Below are positions 25,582 to 35,897 of a DNA stretch of 64,000 nt, one piece after another (position 1 is the first letter of the stretch; each line of letters starts with the position of its first letter). The notes under the pieces are model-generated. The model did not search any database. It had not been told where the DNA came from and saw nothing but the letters and a program-made list of their open reading frames with translations. A program made the position numbers and the translations under genes. Source of the DNA: Thalassotalea litorea (lineage in GTDB: Bacteria > Pseudomonadota > Gammaproteobacteria > Enterobacterales > Alteromonadaceae); NCBI RefSeq assembly GCF_005843925.1, contig NZ_VCBC01000006.1, forward strand, positions 62,001 to 126,000, given 5' to 3'.

Positions 25582-28491
25582 ATGATGAAAAATGGGCGTA
25601 GCAGATTGATTTTCTGGGTAGCGATCAGCGCGATATGCTTGGGGTGTTCACCGCAACCAACCGCTGAAGAAATTACCGCTAAATCGATACAGAAGTCGAC
25701 ACAGGAAACGTCGTTAAGTCCATCAAATCTACTTATTGAGGGCAATAAAACGCCCTTAAATGTCCATAATGGCAATGCCAATATGTCATGGCATGCGAAT
25801 GTCGAACGACAACGTTACTACCAGATTCAGGTTGCAACGACTCTGGCTAAGCTACATGACGGCGAGTCTGATTTATGGGACAGCGGTAAAGTCGATTCGA
25901 GCCGCTCGGTCAATATCCCATATCAAGGTAAGACGTTGAAGGCGAATCAACGGGCTGTGTGGCGTGTCCGGGTTTGGTCGGATGATGCTATTAATCCGGG
26001 AGCCTGGAGTCAGGCAGAATATTGGGAGATGGGTCTGCTTAATGCCCATTCCTGGCAGGCCAAATGGATTCAGGCGGAACAACAAGTTGCGGTACAGAAC
26101 AATGATGCCGTTGAACACTGGATGCGTTTGGCCGCGGATTTAACTAATCCAAAATTGAATCAAAGCAAAAGAGATACGCAACACCAGGTGCTGAAACAGC
26201 TAATCGAGCAACCAACCGCTGCTTTGTTCAGGCATGATTTTCACCTTGATGGTAGAAAGATTGTTAAGGCTAAACTGCATAGTACCGCCGCAGGCTATTA
26301 TGAAGTTTATTTGAATGGCAGGAATGTTGATGACCGTATCATGGACCCCGGGCAAACCGATTTCGACCAACGCATTTTATACAATACCGATGCCGTATCT
26401 GATTTTTTGTCGCCAGGTAAAAACACCATCGCAGTTCACTTAGGGAGCGGTTGGTATGACGAAAATATCGCTTTTAGTCGCTGGAGCAACCCCGACAAAA
26501 AGTCCTCAACCGCCAAGAAAAAATCATTATCTTACGGCCAACCAAAATTTATTGCGCAATTGCACGTTACTTATGATGACGGTTCGAGTCAGCTTATCGT
26601 GTCAGATGAATCTTGGTTAAGTCATCCTTCTCCCATTGTAAAAGAAGGGGTTTTCTCAGGAGAATTACTCGATGCTAACTTAGCCATTGATGGCTGGAAT
26701 CGCACTGGTCTTGAGGTAAAAGACTGGCAGCCTGTCAGAGTCCTGAACCAGTGGCCAACAAAGGTGTTAGAACCGCAATTATTGCCCCCAATAAAAGCGA
26801 TTAAAAAGCTTACCCCGGTGGCGATGTTTAATCCGCAGGCCAATGTATGGGTATTCGACTTCGGCCAAAACTTCACCGGCATACCAACCATTGATTTGGC
26901 GAAATTAAATTTATCAAAGGATCAGGCTGTCTACTTTCGTTATGGGGAGTGGGTCGATACGTTTGGCAACATTAGCCTTAAATCCGGTGGCGGTGCGCCC
27001 CTGTTAAAACAAGTCGATGGCTATATTGCTACTGGTGATGAGCAAGGTACCTGGACACCAATATTTACCTGGCATGGTTTTCGCTACGTTGAAGTGACAG
27101 GGTTGCAGGAACAACCAGCATTGGACGCAATTTCTGCGCATTTAGTGCGCAGTGATGTCGCTGTGGCAGGCACCTTTGAGAGTTCCGATCCACTGTTAAA
27201 TCGGATTCATGACACGGCTTTGTGGGGCTATGAAAGTAATTTGATGGCATTGCCAATGGATTGCCCTATTCGTGAACGCGCCGGCTGGACTGGTGATGCG
27301 CACGCCGCCTTGATCACCGGTAACTATAACTATCAAATGGGAAACTTCTGGCAAAAATACCTTGGAGATTTTAAAACCGCTGCCTATGTTGCACCCGCCG
27401 TCGTTCCCGGAAAACGCACCCATGGTGGTAATTTTGATTGGGCTGCCGCGGAGATTATTATTGCCTGGGAGCACTATCGACATTATGGCGACCTGCAATT
27501 ATTGCAAAACCAATACCCAAGCATGCAGGAATATATGCAGGCTGGAGAAGCGAAACTGGAGAATTCATTGCTCAGAACCGGTTATGGCGACTGGTGTGAT
27601 CCTGTGGTCAAGCCAGGCACGCCGCGTGTCAATGGCAGGTGCAGCCCGCAGCATACAACGCCAACCATAACCAGTTCCGCATTGTTTGCCCATACCGCTG
27701 ATCTGATGGCAAACATCTCAACGCAATTGAACAAGCCCGAACAAGCGAACCACTATTCGCAGTTGTTTACGCGTATCTCTGAGCAATTTCATCAGGAGTT
27801 CTACGACCCTAAAACTAGTCATTATGGGAGTCAAACCGCCGATGCAATGGCAATTATGTTTGCTATTGCCCCTGAACATTTGCGGCCATCGATTGCTCAT
27901 GCTCTCAATGAGAATGTGATCCGCGACTGGCATGGACATGCTTCGGTTGGCGCGCTTGGACAAACGTATCTTTATCGGGCTTTAAGCGATTTTGGCTATG
28001 CCAACACGGCGTTTAATATTTTTAAGGCCAAAGGTTATCCGGGTTATGACTATATGTTTAATGAGCTCAATGCCACCACACTCTGGGAGCGCAAAGGGTT
28101 TTATGATCCTCAGCAAGATCCCGATGGCACCGAAGCGCCAGGTTTTTCTCTAAACCATCCTTTTCACAGTGGCTATGATGGTTGGTTTTACGAAGGGTTA
28201 GGGGGAATAAGGCCTCTGGACGATAGCGTCGGTTACCAACATTTTGCGTTACAGCCTGAATTTGTAGACGGATTGGATTGGGTCAAAGTGAGTTACCAAA
28301 CCCATTATGGGACGATAAAAAGTCACTGGCAGCGAGAAACGGATACCGTTGTCTGGAAATTCACTGTGCCTGACAACACCGTGGCTTATGTGAGCGTGCC
28401 TGAGATAAACGCAAAGGGAGCTAAAACGAAAAAACCGGCAAAGTATTCTGCCGGGCAATATGTTCTGCAGATCAACCTGAATGGAACCTAA
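25582..28491 (+). CDS. GH78 alpha-L-rhamnosidase, lipoprotein
   Basis: Releases L-rhamnose from non-reducing ends of oligosaccharides. At 969 aa it has the multi-domain GH78 build: lipoprotein signal ending CLGCS, a fibronectin-like sandwich, an N-terminal carbohydrate-binding segment (HSTAAGYYEVYLNGRNVDDR-like sequence, LDP GQTDFD), then the (alpha/alpha)6 barrel. The barrel has DCPIRERAGWTGDAHA around residue 559-573, carrying the expected general acid Glu, and ATTLWERKGF near the C-terminal side. It is followed by kdgT after about 160 bases, joining rhamnose release with uronate uptake. The lipobox suggests anchoring in the outer membrane or periplasmic face. Confidence 0.92.
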   Translation: MMKNGRSRLIFWVAISAICLGCSPQPTAEEITAKSIQKSTQETSLSPSNLLIEGNKTPLNVHNGNANMSWHANVERQRYYQIQVATTLAKLHDGESDLWDSGKVDSSRSVNIPYQGKTLKANQRAVWRVRVWSDDAINPGAWSQAEYWEMGLLNAHSWQAKWIQAEQQVAVQNNDAVEHWMRLAADLTNPKLNQSKRDTQHQVLKQLIEQPTAALFRHDFHLDGRKIVKAKLHSTAAGYYEVYLNGRNVDDRIMDPGQTDFDQRILYNTDAVSDFLSPGKNTIAVHLGSGWYDENIAFSRWSNPDKKSSTAKKKSLSYGQPKFIAQLHVTYDDGSSQLIVSDESWLSHPSPIVKEGVFSGELLDANLAIDGWNRTGLEVKDWQPVRVLNQWPTKVLEPQLLPPIKAIKKLTPVAMFNPQANVWVFDFGQNFTGIPTIDLAKLNLSKDQAVYFRYGEWVDTFGNISLKSGGGAPLLKQVDGYIATGDEQGTWTPIFTWHGFRYVEVTGLQEQPALDAISAHLVRSDVAVAGTFESSDPLLNRIHDTALWGYESNLMALPMDCPIRERAGWTGDAHAALITGNYNYQMGNFWQKYLGDFKTAAYVAPAVVPGKRTHGGNFDWAAAEIIIAWEHYRHYGDLQLLQNQYPSMQEYMQAGEAKLENSLLRTGYGDWCDPVVKPGTPRVNGRCSPQHTTPTITSSALFAHTADLMANISTQLNKPEQANHYSQLFTRISEQFHQEFYDPKTSHYGSQTADAMAIMFAIAPEHLRPSIAHALNENVIRDWHGHASVGALGQTYLYRALSDFGYANTAFNIFKAKGYPGYDYMFNELNATTLWERKGFYDPQQDPDGTEAPGFSLNHPFHSGYDGWFYEGLGGIRPLDDSVGYQHFALQPEFVDGLDWVKVSYQTHYGTIKSHWQRETDTVVWKFTVPDNTVAYVSVPEINAKGAKTKKPAKYSAGQYVLQINLNGT

Positions 28492-28649
28492 ACGTGAAAT
28501 GGCGACATTGATAGAAAATTCCCGCCGATGCGCCTTCATTTCATCCAAAGCGAGCGCTTGGTAATAATGCGGCCATCGACCACGAATAGCCCTAGACAAC
28601 AAGACTTAATAACAAAACTAATATAGAAACGAGATTAGGTGAGATACCC

Positions 28650-29639
28650 ATGAACATTAAACAATCGATAGAGCGCGTACCCGGTGGAATGATGCTGGTA
28701 CCATTATTTCTAGGGGCACTCATAAATACTTTTGCCCCCGATTCGGCGGATTATTTTGGCGGTTTTACCAAAGGACTGATGACCGGGATATTACCCATTT
28801 TAGCCGTTTGGTTTTTTTGTATTGGTGCAAGTATTAACCTACGTTCCACCGGAACTGTGTTACGTAAATCCGGCACTCTGGTAATCACCAAAGTTGCTAC
28901 CGCATGGCTTGTTGCGATAATTGCAGCGGCGCTAATACCGGAACATGGCGTTGAAGCTGGCATATTTGCCGGGCTTTCAACTCTGGCATTAGTTTCTGCA
29001 ATGGATATGACAAACGGAGGTTTATATGCCAGTTTGATGAACCAGTATGGCTCGAAAGAAGAATCCGGTGCGTTTATCTTAATGTCGCTTGAATCGGGCC
29101 CACTAATGACCATGCTAATTTTGGGGTCTGTTGGCGCAGCATCCTTTGAACTTCACCATTTTATTGGCGCAGTTTTACCGTTTCTTGCGGGTTTCATTCT
29201 CGGTAATTTAGACGTCAGTTTACGGGAATTCTTTAGCCGAGCCAGTGCCGTGATGATCCCATTTGTCGGGTTTGCATTAGGCAATACGATTAATCTGAGC
29301 GTTATCATGGAAACCGGATTGCTGGGTATCATTTTGGGGCTTGCAGTCATTGTTATTACCGGTATCCCACTTGTTCTTGCGGATCGCTGGATTGGTAAAG
29401 GCAATGGCACCGCGGGAGTCGCCGCATCATCCACGGCTGGCGCTGCAATCGCAAACCCTGCTGCCATTGCAGCGATTGAGCCTAAATTTGCTCTCGCGGC
29501 ACAAAGTGCCACGGCATTAATTGCCACAAGCGTCATTGTCACCTCTATTTTAGTACCGATTATTACGGCTATGTATCACAAACGCTATGCGCATCAACCG
29601 CAGGACAATGATAACTATGAGGGCGCGTATGTCAGTTAA
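28650..29639 (+). CDS. kdgT: 2-keto-3-deoxygluconate permease
   Basis: Inner-membrane proton symporter for 2-keto-3-deoxygluconate and related keto-uronates. The 329-aa sequence has the KdgT start ([25 protein letters not shown]) and about ten hydrophobic helices, with [22 protein letters not shown] and [16 protein letters not shown] as family hallmarks. AGGTGAG stands before ATG. The sulfatase gene downstream begins inside this gene's last codons, so they are co-translated. The product feeds KdgK, encoded about 28 kb away in the same region. Confidence 0.93.
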   Translation: MNIKQSIERVPGGMMLVPLFLGALINTFAPDSADYFGGFTKGLMTGILPILAVWFFCIGASINLRSTGTVLRKSGTLVITKVATAWLVAIIAAALIPEHGVEAGIFAGLSTLALVSAMDMTNGGLYASLMNQYGSKEESGAFILMSLESGPLMTMLILGSVGAASFELHHFIGAVLPFLAGFILGNLDVSLREFFSRASAVMIPFVGFALGNTINLSVIMETGLLGIILGLAVIVITGIPLVLADRWIGKGNGTAGVAASSTAGAAIANPAAIAAIEPKFALAAQSATALIATSVIVTSILVPIITAMYHKRYAHQPQDNDNYEGAYVS

Positions 29640-31086
29640 ACTTTCGGCGTTACTTTCGATATGTACTCTATACCTGGCAGGTTGCCAGTCGGTATCGTTA
29701 ACGCAACAACCAGGGGCGGACATTCAAAAACAGCCGAACGTATTGCTGATCATGGTCGATGATTATCGCACGGCGATGGGCGCGATGGGGGATACCAGAG
29801 CCATAACCCCGAATTTAGATAAATTGGCCTCTCAGGGAATGTTATTTAATCGTGCCTACGCGAATGTTCCCGTTTGTGGCGCATCACGAGCCAGTATGAT
29901 GACCAGTATTTACCCTCACAAAACGCGATTTATTGATTACCTCGCCAATGCAGAGCGCGAAGTCCCTGACGCCGTGACTATGGGAGAGTTTTTTAAAAGT
30001 GCCGGATACCATACCCTTTCTAATGGCAAAGTATTTCACAGTAGAGAAGACTCAAATGAAGAGAGTTGGAGCGAATCAGCATGGGAGCCCAAGGCCAAAG
30101 GACCGGCATATTTTAGTGAAGATTCAAAAAACTATGTGAAACCGAGCAAACGTTTTGGCAATAGAGGACCTTGGTACGAACGCTCAAATCACGACGATGA
30201 GGCGTATTATGATGGTCAGGTAAAACAAAAAACCATTGCTGATTTGAGACGATTAGCGCAACAGGATAAACCCTTTTTCTTAGCCGCAGGGTTTCGCCGA
30301 CCGCACTTGCCTTTCAACGCCCCAAAAACGTATTTTGAGTTATACAATCAGACGGACTTTCAACCGTCAACATTGCGAACTAAGCCAATCAATGCACCGG
30401 AGTCTTTAACGGGTTCTGGTGAAATTCACGTCTATCACTTTAAAAATCACCAGTATAACTCGGATGAATTTCATCGATTGTCGTTACTGGGATATTACGC
30501 AGCGGTGAGTTTTATCGACCAGCAGGTGGGTGACATATTAGCTACTCTAGATGCGTTAGGACTACGTGACGATACGATAGTGGTGTTAACCAGCGATCAT
30601 GGATTTAACTTAGGCGAACACAATTATTGGGGAAAGCATAATATGCTCAATAGTGCGTTACACATTCCTTTGATCATTGATGCGCCTGACCGTGAAGCGG
30701 CATTAACATCGGATGCTTTGGTGAGCCTGGTTGATGTTTTTCCAACCTTGATTGAGCTTGCCGGGTTGAAACCTGATCAGCAATTATCACAACAAATGGT
30801 CGGACGTAGCCTGGTACCGTTATTAACCAATCCTGAGGATGTACATAAACCCGTTGTTTATTCTCGTTTCAAACAAGGAGATACGGTTATCACTGAAACA
30901 TTAATATATACGGAGTATGTGACCGCTGACGGTCATCTGCAGAGGATGTTATTTGATCTGGCAGTGGATCCACAGGAAACAACCAATGTTGTATTTGAGC
31001 CTCGTTATCACAGCGATGTTAAACGTTTATCGGCACAGCTTCAGCAATTAAAAAATCAAAGTGAGGGGTACTCAACGAGTCAATAA
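29629..31086 (+). CDS. Type I (S1) sulfatase, lipoprotein, iduronate-2-sulfatase-like
   Basis: Sulfatase with lipoprotein signal ending YLAGC (Cys19). Metal site [11 protein letters not shown], modification motif Cys83-[22 protein letters not shown] and [18 protein letters not shown] are visible. The RRPHLPF and [10 protein letters not shown] features resemble the S1_7 subfamily, which includes iduronate-2-sulfatase and enzymes from ulvan loci. I start at ATG-TCA-GTT, which overlaps the kdgT stop by 11 bases and has GAGGG five bases upstream; two ATGs slightly upstream are possible. It has a paralogue at 36,169. Confidence 0.9.
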   Translation: MSVKLSALLSICTLYLAGCQSVSLTQQPGADIQKQPNVLLIMVDDYRTAMGAMGDTRAITPNLDKLASQGMLFNRAYANVPVCGASRASMMTSIYPHKTRFIDYLANAEREVPDAVTMGEFFKSAGYHTLSNGKVFHSREDSNEESWSESAWEPKAKGPAYFSEDSKNYVKPSKRFGNRGPWYERSNHDDEAYYDGQVKQKTIADLRRLAQQDKPFFLAAGFRRPHLPFNAPKTYFELYNQTDFQPSTLRTKPINAPESLTGSGEIHVYHFKNHQYNSDEFHRLSLLGYYAAVSFIDQQVGDILATLDALGLRDDTIVVLTSDHGFNLGEHNYWGKHNMLNSALHIPLIIDAPDREAALTSDALVSLVDVFPTLIELAGLKPDQQLSQQMVGRSLVPLLTNPEDVHKPVVYSRFKQGDTVITETLIYTEYVTADGHLQRMLFDLAVDPQETTNVVFEPRYHSDVKRLSAQLQQLKNQSEGYSTSQ

Positions 31087-31251
31087 TCCGGGTAATTTAA
31101 TCGGTATTGGCAAGCGATAACACGGTCTTTGCGGTGGTGGTTGCTCCTCCCCCGTTATAGTGAATACTATCACCTGCCTCGGATCAATGACGTACCTCTC
31201 GAGGAAACCTTGTATCAAAATCTGTATTCGGTCACTCATGCCCGGTGCACA

Positions 31252-32739
31252 CTATGGCATTGACTCTTGCCAATGCTCTATTAGCAGATAATCCTGTGGT
31301 TTTAAGGTATTTTCCAGTGCTTTGTCGACACTTGTCCTGCGTGGCGGATTGTTTTGGTCTAACTTAAATGCTGGTGCTGTGATTACAGGAATATTACCAA
31401 AGCCTTCCGTGAGAAAGTCACCTTGTTCAGACATCCATGTAAATAACTGTTTTTGTAGTCGGTTTTTGATGTTGGTCAATTCTGGAACGGCGATTAAATT
31501 ATGCTGCTCAAACGGGTCCGACTCTAAGTCATACAATGCTTCAAAGGGTTCATTGGGGTGCTGCATTGCACCAAGCCGTAAAAATGCATTGATATTCGGT
31601 TTGTCGCCCAGGTTTTTGTCGAGTACCTCAAGCGCATTAAAGTTACGGATATATTTATAGCGCTTGCTGCGGATCATCCGCGAGGGAAAAATATGCGCAT
31701 TAATAATATTTTGATTGGTTCTGACCCCATATACGTATTGGTGAATGGCTTTGTCGGCGCCATTTAGCAAGGTTAAGAAGCTTTTTCCGTCCATGCTTTG
31801 ATCCGCATTACCACCGGCAATATCGATAAAGGTTGGCAGTACGTCAGTATAGTGAATTAACTGTTCAGAACGAGAGTTAGGTTTTATGACATTTGGCCAG
31901 CGCACGATAAAAGGGACTTTTAAACCGATGTCTTTAACACCAAACTTGCCTGAGACCCCGTGATCAGCGCTATAAATAAACAGCGTATTGTCGGTTAAAT
32001 GCGTGTCTACCAATGCCAGAACATGTTCCAGTTGGGTATTGTCCTCTTCAATACTTCGGTAATAGCCGGCTTTTTTCTTCACATAGGTTTCATTATGTTT
32101 TAAATGCTCATCGTAAGGATGAAATTTAAGGTCTTCTGGATTTGGATTTTTTACGTCAAAATACTTACCGTGGGGATACTTTGAGGTGATAAACATGACA
32201 AAAGGCTTGTTGACTGTTTTAAAGTAGGTTTCGATGTCTGCCAGGGGAATATAGTCTCTAGGGACGCCAGCTTTGGGGATCGGTTGCCACTCATGATCCC
32301 AGTCATAGATGTTTGCCGGTTTAACATGACTTTTACCCGCCAAAACAACATCATAACCTAATGCTCGCATGTGCTTGGTCACCGACTTTATATTCGGTCG
32401 AGTCGGAGTATGATTGGCGAAAGCACCATTTTTTAATGGATATTTACCGGTAAAAAGTTGCGTTCTGCTGGGAGCGCAAATTGCCTGAGCCGTAAAGGCG
32501 TTTTCAAATAACATGCCCTGATTAGCGAGTTGATCGATCGCCGGAGTATGTACTTTTTCATTGCCGTAAACACCGTAGTCGTAAACATCTTGATCGTCGG
32601 CTAAATAAAAAATAATGTTTGGCTTATTGGTATGCGCCAGAGCTGTTGATGCATTGTCCCCAGCTTGGGTTTTCGTAAGGCCGCTTAAAACGATTGCGAT
32701 AAAGCTCAATGAAATTGTCAGTAACGTGTTATTTGTCAT
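31252..32739 (-). CDS. Type I (S1) sulfatase, exported
   Basis: Formylglycine sulfatase, 495 aa from the ATG I choose (an in-frame TTG five codons earlier is less likely). Signal peptide TLLTISLSFIAIVLSG. Metal site YLADDQDVYDYGVYGN, motif Cys88-A-P-S-R, and YSADHGVSGKFGVKD. The LADDQ..DYGVYGN start and the short DHG segment resemble heparan N-sulfatase-like S1_8 enzymes. It is convergent with the upstream sulfatase and stands alone. MITE copy B lies just upstream of its start, between it and the GH5 gene. Confidence 0.9.
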   Translation of the reverse strand: MTNNTLLTISLSFIAIVLSGLTKTQAGDNASTALAHTNKPNIIFYLADDQDVYDYGVYGNEKVHTPAIDQLANQGMLFENAFTAQAICAPSRTQLFTGKYPLKNGAFANHTPTRPNIKSVTKHMRALGYDVVLAGKSHVKPANIYDWDHEWQPIPKAGVPRDYIPLADIETYFKTVNKPFVMFITSKYPHGKYFDVKNPNPEDLKFHPYDEHLKHNETYVKKKAGYYRSIEEDNTQLEHVLALVDTHLTDNTLFIYSADHGVSGKFGVKDIGLKVPFIVRWPNVIKPNSRSEQLIHYTDVLPTFIDIAGGNADQSMDGKSFLTLLNGADKAIHQYVYGVRTNQNIINAHIFPSRMIRSKRYKYIRNFNALEVLDKNLGDKPNINAFLRLGAMQHPNEPFEALYDLESDPFEQHNLIAVPELTNIKNRLQKQLFTWMSEQGDFLTEGFGNIPVITAPAFKLDQNNPPRRTSVDKALENTLKPQDYLLIEHWQESMP

Positions 32740-32816
32740 TGTCGATGGTACCAATATGATGAATAGCAGGGAAAGGTAACCACTTTCCCTTCATTTGCGT
32801 CCTAAAAAATGCGTTA

Positions 32817-33079
32817 TACCAATCACATTAAATTATTGCTCACTCAGTGAGAATTTAAAGGCTTTTAGGCAAGGCTTTGATTACAGAGAATGGTCACTCC
32901 ATTGTCAAAATCACTAACACAGGATAAACGCCTTTAAAACTCACCCGTAGGGAGTTTATCAGAGGTCCATTTACGGCCCTATATTTCATTAATATAGAAT
33001 GACTATATCAATAAAATCTATGTTGTAACTGAACCTCTGCCCTAACTCTGAGTTGTGCACAAACTTAGTGTGATTGGTA
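32817..33079 (-). repeat. MITE-like element, copy B
   Basis: 263 bp, reverse complement of copy A. Its left end is TACCAATCACATTAA and the right end is the near-complement (one or two changes). TTA flanks both ends as a 3-bp target duplication. It occupies most of the gap between a sulfatase gene and the 3' end of the GH5 gene, so that 359-base gap holds little else. Confidence 0.85.
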
Positions 33080-33113
33080 TTAGAATGTCTAGATTCAATC
33101 TGACAGTTAACGA

Positions 33114-34535
33114 TTAATGATCCTTTACCGCTGGGTCTGGATGCTTGTATAAACCCGGCGTGATTTGCACGTCTAGCTCGGATTTATCAGATGGCCAGGC
33201 AAGAATGACTAATTGTTGTCTGTCTTCATCCCAGATAATGTTGCCAGGATTGGTGTTTGGCTTTGAATGTTTAACTTCAAAACCTCGAGTAAGAGGACTT
33301 TTGGTTAAAATCATGTCGTCATCAATGTGTACGGTAAATCCGTCGGGATAGTGGCGATCCGCGCCAATAAAAATGCGCGAGGCACCTTGACGATTATCAC
33401 TTACCATAGTTAGGCTTAATGTCCTGCTAGCAAAGTCAAACAGAAAGCTTTTAATATCCCCAGCAATCAGTTGTGGATAAGGGCGGGCGATAATATCCGT
33501 GATGTATTTGCGCTCCACCGTGCCAATGGCCTGTTTATCCCGAAAAATTGCCCAGGTTGATTGGCCGCCGGGTAAAAAGTTTTGATAGCTGCGATTCCCT
33601 AAAAACCAGGCTTTAATTGAGCCAACGCCCATTTGGTCAAATATTTCAGCGGTTTTAATATAAAACTCAATATAATTAAGTTGCTCTTTTACTGAATTAT
33701 CGGTGGTCACGAACGTTGGAAAACCCCACTCACCAATTAAAATAGGCGCCTGTAATAATTCCGACTCTTTAGCAAATCGTTCCATGGTTGGAACGATGTA
33801 ATCCATGTTTTTTTGGTAAATATGCGGCGCAAAAATAATATTTTTTCGTTTGATTTTTTGCTTAATCTCCGCATATTGGTTGTTATTAATGGCGTCACCT
33901 TTATTCATAAAAACGGTTTGTATTAAAAACTGTTTTGTCTCGCTATACGGCAAGGCTGCGTCGATAAGCTTTTCGTAAAAAGGGATCAAATACTGATTGG
34001 TTAAATCATCATAGGCAATATCCATGTCTTTTTTACGAGGTTCATTAACAAGGTCATAGCCAATTACCGCATCATTGTCTTTGAAAGTATCCCATATATG
34101 CCGCCATGCGTTGATATACGTTTGCTGGGCATTGTTTTCATCGAGGTAAAGTTCCGACCAGGAAAACCCCTTGGCACCGTAGACGGTCAATTTAAAAATG
34201 GTTTTTATACCGGCTTCTCTCGCTAACGTTGTCGCTCTCTTTACCCGAGCCAAATACTCAGGTTCAAATGATGATTGACCAAATTCACTTAACCTGCCCA
34301 ACTCAAGGCGAATTACCTGAACGTTAGCGCCCATGCGCACCATGCGAAGATAATCGTCAGGATTAAAATCGACTGAGCCTGCATGATCATTGGTGTTGAT
34401 AACAAAACCGCGAGGGATCATGTGTCGCCCGTCACTGTCACGCAGGCCATGCTTTATATCGAAAGCCTGGGCGCTACCTAGGATTAAGGTAGAAAACAGC
34501 GTCGCTATGAGTGCCATTTGCAAAATACGGTTCAT
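33114..34535 (-). CDS. GH5-family glycoside hydrolase, exported
   Basis: A clan GH-A TIM-barrel glycosidase of 473 aa. Signal peptide about 1-24 (ALIATLFSTLILGSAQA). The acid/base Glu165 is in GYDLVNEPR and the nucleophile Glu269 in ILIGEWGFP; APHIY near 236-240 holds the usual His and Tyr. The C-terminal 100 residues form a beta-sandwich as in endoglycoceramidase-like GH5 members. It is the last gene of the leftward set DUF4861, rhaM, GH5, so its substrate is probably a rhamnose/uronate oligosaccharide and not cellulose. The exact GH5 subfamily and linkage are unknown to me. Confidence 0.85.
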   Translation of the reverse strand: MNRILQMALIATLFSTLILGSAQAFDIKHGLRDSDGRHMIPRGFVINTNDHAGSVDFNPDDYLRMVRMGANVQVIRLELGRLSEFGQSSFEPEYLARVKRATTLAREAGIKTIFKLTVYGAKGFSWSELYLDENNAQQTYINAWRHIWDTFKDNDAVIGYDLVNEPRKKDMDIAYDDLTNQYLIPFYEKLIDAALPYSETKQFLIQTVFMNKGDAINNNQYAEIKQKIKRKNIIFAPHIYQKNMDYIVPTMERFAKESELLQAPILIGEWGFPTFVTTDNSVKEQLNYIEFYIKTAEIFDQMGVGSIKAWFLGNRSYQNFLPGGQSTWAIFRDKQAIGTVERKYITDIIARPYPQLIAGDIKSFLFDFASRTLSLTMVSDNRQGASRIFIGADRHYPDGFTVHIDDDMILTKSPLTRGFEVKHSKPNTNPGNIIWDEDRQQLVILAWPSDKSELDVQITPGLYKHPDPAVKDH

Positions 34536-34541
34536 CCGTAT

Positions 34542-34856
34542 TTACTCCAAATGGAAAACTAAGTCGATAGGTTCGGCGATAGGAGAATTGTCACTATGGG
34601 TTTCCATAATATCTGCCATAAATGCCCACCATTTCTTAACGATTGGCTGCAACGGTAAATTATCCATGCTGTGATTCGAAGTGCGTTTTAACACCGCAAA
34701 TAATTTATTTGAGGACTTTTCGTGAAAAATTGAATAATCCGAAACCCCAGCAGCTTTAAGTGCGGTTACCAGTTCCGGCCAAATATCATCATGTCGTTTT
34801 TTATATTCTGCTTCTTTGCCAGGTAAGAGCGTCATAACAAAGGCAATTTTTTCCAT
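34542..34856 (-). CDS. rhaM: L-rhamnose mutarotase
   Basis: Interconverts alpha and beta anomers of L-rhamnose so that the isomerase receives the right form. The 104-aa protein has the dimeric alpha/beta-barrel family pattern: IAFVMTLLPGKEAEYKKRHDDIWPEL (with the conserved Arg-His), GVSDYSIFHEK, LFAVLKR and the paired tryptophans in VKKWWAFMADIM. Six bases separate it from the GH5 start. It is split from rhaI and the kinase, which are about 14 kb away. Confidence 0.92.
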   Translation of the reverse strand: MEKIAFVMTLLPGKEAEYKKRHDDIWPELVTALKAAGVSDYSIFHEKSSNKLFAVLKRTSNHSMDNLPLQPIVKKWWAFMADIMETHSDNSPIAEPIDLVFHLE

Positions 34857-34947
34857 GGTTTTTATCCAATATAGGGGTTAGTGATAGATTCGAGCAGTAA
34901 ACAGGAGTCACTAGCCGGGTGTTGCCAGTGACTCAAGCGCATGCTTA

Positions 34948-35880
34948 TTATTGATAGGTGTCTAGATAGGAATTCCAAGCATCTGCTGTGGTGATCTCTG
35001 CAGCAGTTTGCCAGGCAAATCCTGCTTTATAGGACAATTTTCCCTGAGCATCGGATTCGGTGAAAATCCATATATGGCTCTCATCTTTAATATCGCTTGC
35101 TATATGTTTAATCTCTTTAACAATGCTTGGTTCAACAAGTGCGCCGGTACCTAAGCCCTGACCGTCAATGTTTTCCCATGCTGAGATTCGGCCTGTTTCG
35201 GGGTTGGAAAAAGTCTCTGCTTTTTCATCATGGGTGGCAATTCCGATGGCAATGGGTAAAGCAGCGGGTTTGTCGTCCAACGTATACTCAGAGTTGACGG
35301 TGTATAGTTGACTGCCTAATGCTAAAGAGACCATTTTCGATTCCTTAACGATACCTAACGGTGTATACCATTCATACACTAAGTTAAAGACCACTTCGTC
35401 ACCACCACTTTTAAGAACCTTGTAGCTTTTATAGCTGTGCGGGGCGTATGCTGTGCCATCAACCCAAACCGCAGAACCACCAACACCTCTACTAATGCCG
35501 GTATGATAAGGGTCATAGCCCTCGCCGTGATCAACATGATAGGAGATACCATCAAGATGCCCTTGGTACCATTTGTCGATAATCGAGTAATCTACCCGTT
35601 TTAACCAGGCATCAACGCCACTGGAGTGCCCTTTTAATGGTGCAGCTGGTCCGTAAACTCGGAAAGCAACTTTGTCATTTTCCCAGGCAAAATCGTCATT
35701 GCGTTCTGGGAAAAACCGACCATATGCCATCACTTGTGTATTCGCCGCCGGGGTCGATTGTGCCGTTGCCGTTTTGCTTGTTGGCTGTGTATCACTGGCG
35801 CCTGTGCAACCGTTTAGCAATATGCTACTGGCCAACAACACCAGTAATGAATTCATTGGTTTTACGAAACGTGTTGTCAT
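34948..35880 (-). CDS. DUF4861 lipoprotein, possible oligosaccharide dehydratase
   Basis: Exported lipoprotein (signal ends LLNGC) of the DUF4861 family. Characteristic pieces are FFPERNDDFAWENDKVAFRVYGPA, HVDHGEGYDPYHTGISRG and NLVYEWYTPLG. DUF4861 genes accompany uronate-polysaccharide loci. As I recall, a non-classical dehydratase acting on ulvan oligosaccharides in Formosa agariphila is of this sort, creating the unsaturated uronate that GH105/GH88 enzymes need; that link should be checked. The ATG start has AAGGA seven bases upstream; an upstream TTG is less likely. The remnant of a GH105 gene lies immediately upstream on the same strand. Confidence 0.8.
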   Translation of the reverse strand: MTTRFVKPMNSLLVLLASSILLNGCTGASDTQPTSKTATAQSTPAANTQVMAYGRFFPERNDDFAWENDKVAFRVYGPAAPLKGHSSGVDAWLKRVDYSIIDKWYQGHLDGISYHVDHGEGYDPYHTGISRGVGGSAVWVDGTAYAPHSYKSYKVLKSGGDEVVFNLVYEWYTPLGIVKESKMVSLALGSQLYTVNSEYTLDDKPAALPIAIGIATHDEKAETFSNPETGRISAWENIDGQGLGTGALVEPSIVKEIKHIASDIKDESHIWIFTESDAQGKLSYKAGFAWQTAAEITTADAWNSYLDTYQ

Positions 35881-35897
35881 AACTTTATCCTTTATTT

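Noticed and set aside
25449..25781. 110-codon leftward frame overlapping the GH78 5' end
   Set aside because: It runs antisense across the GH78 signal peptide and promoter, with no family resemblance.
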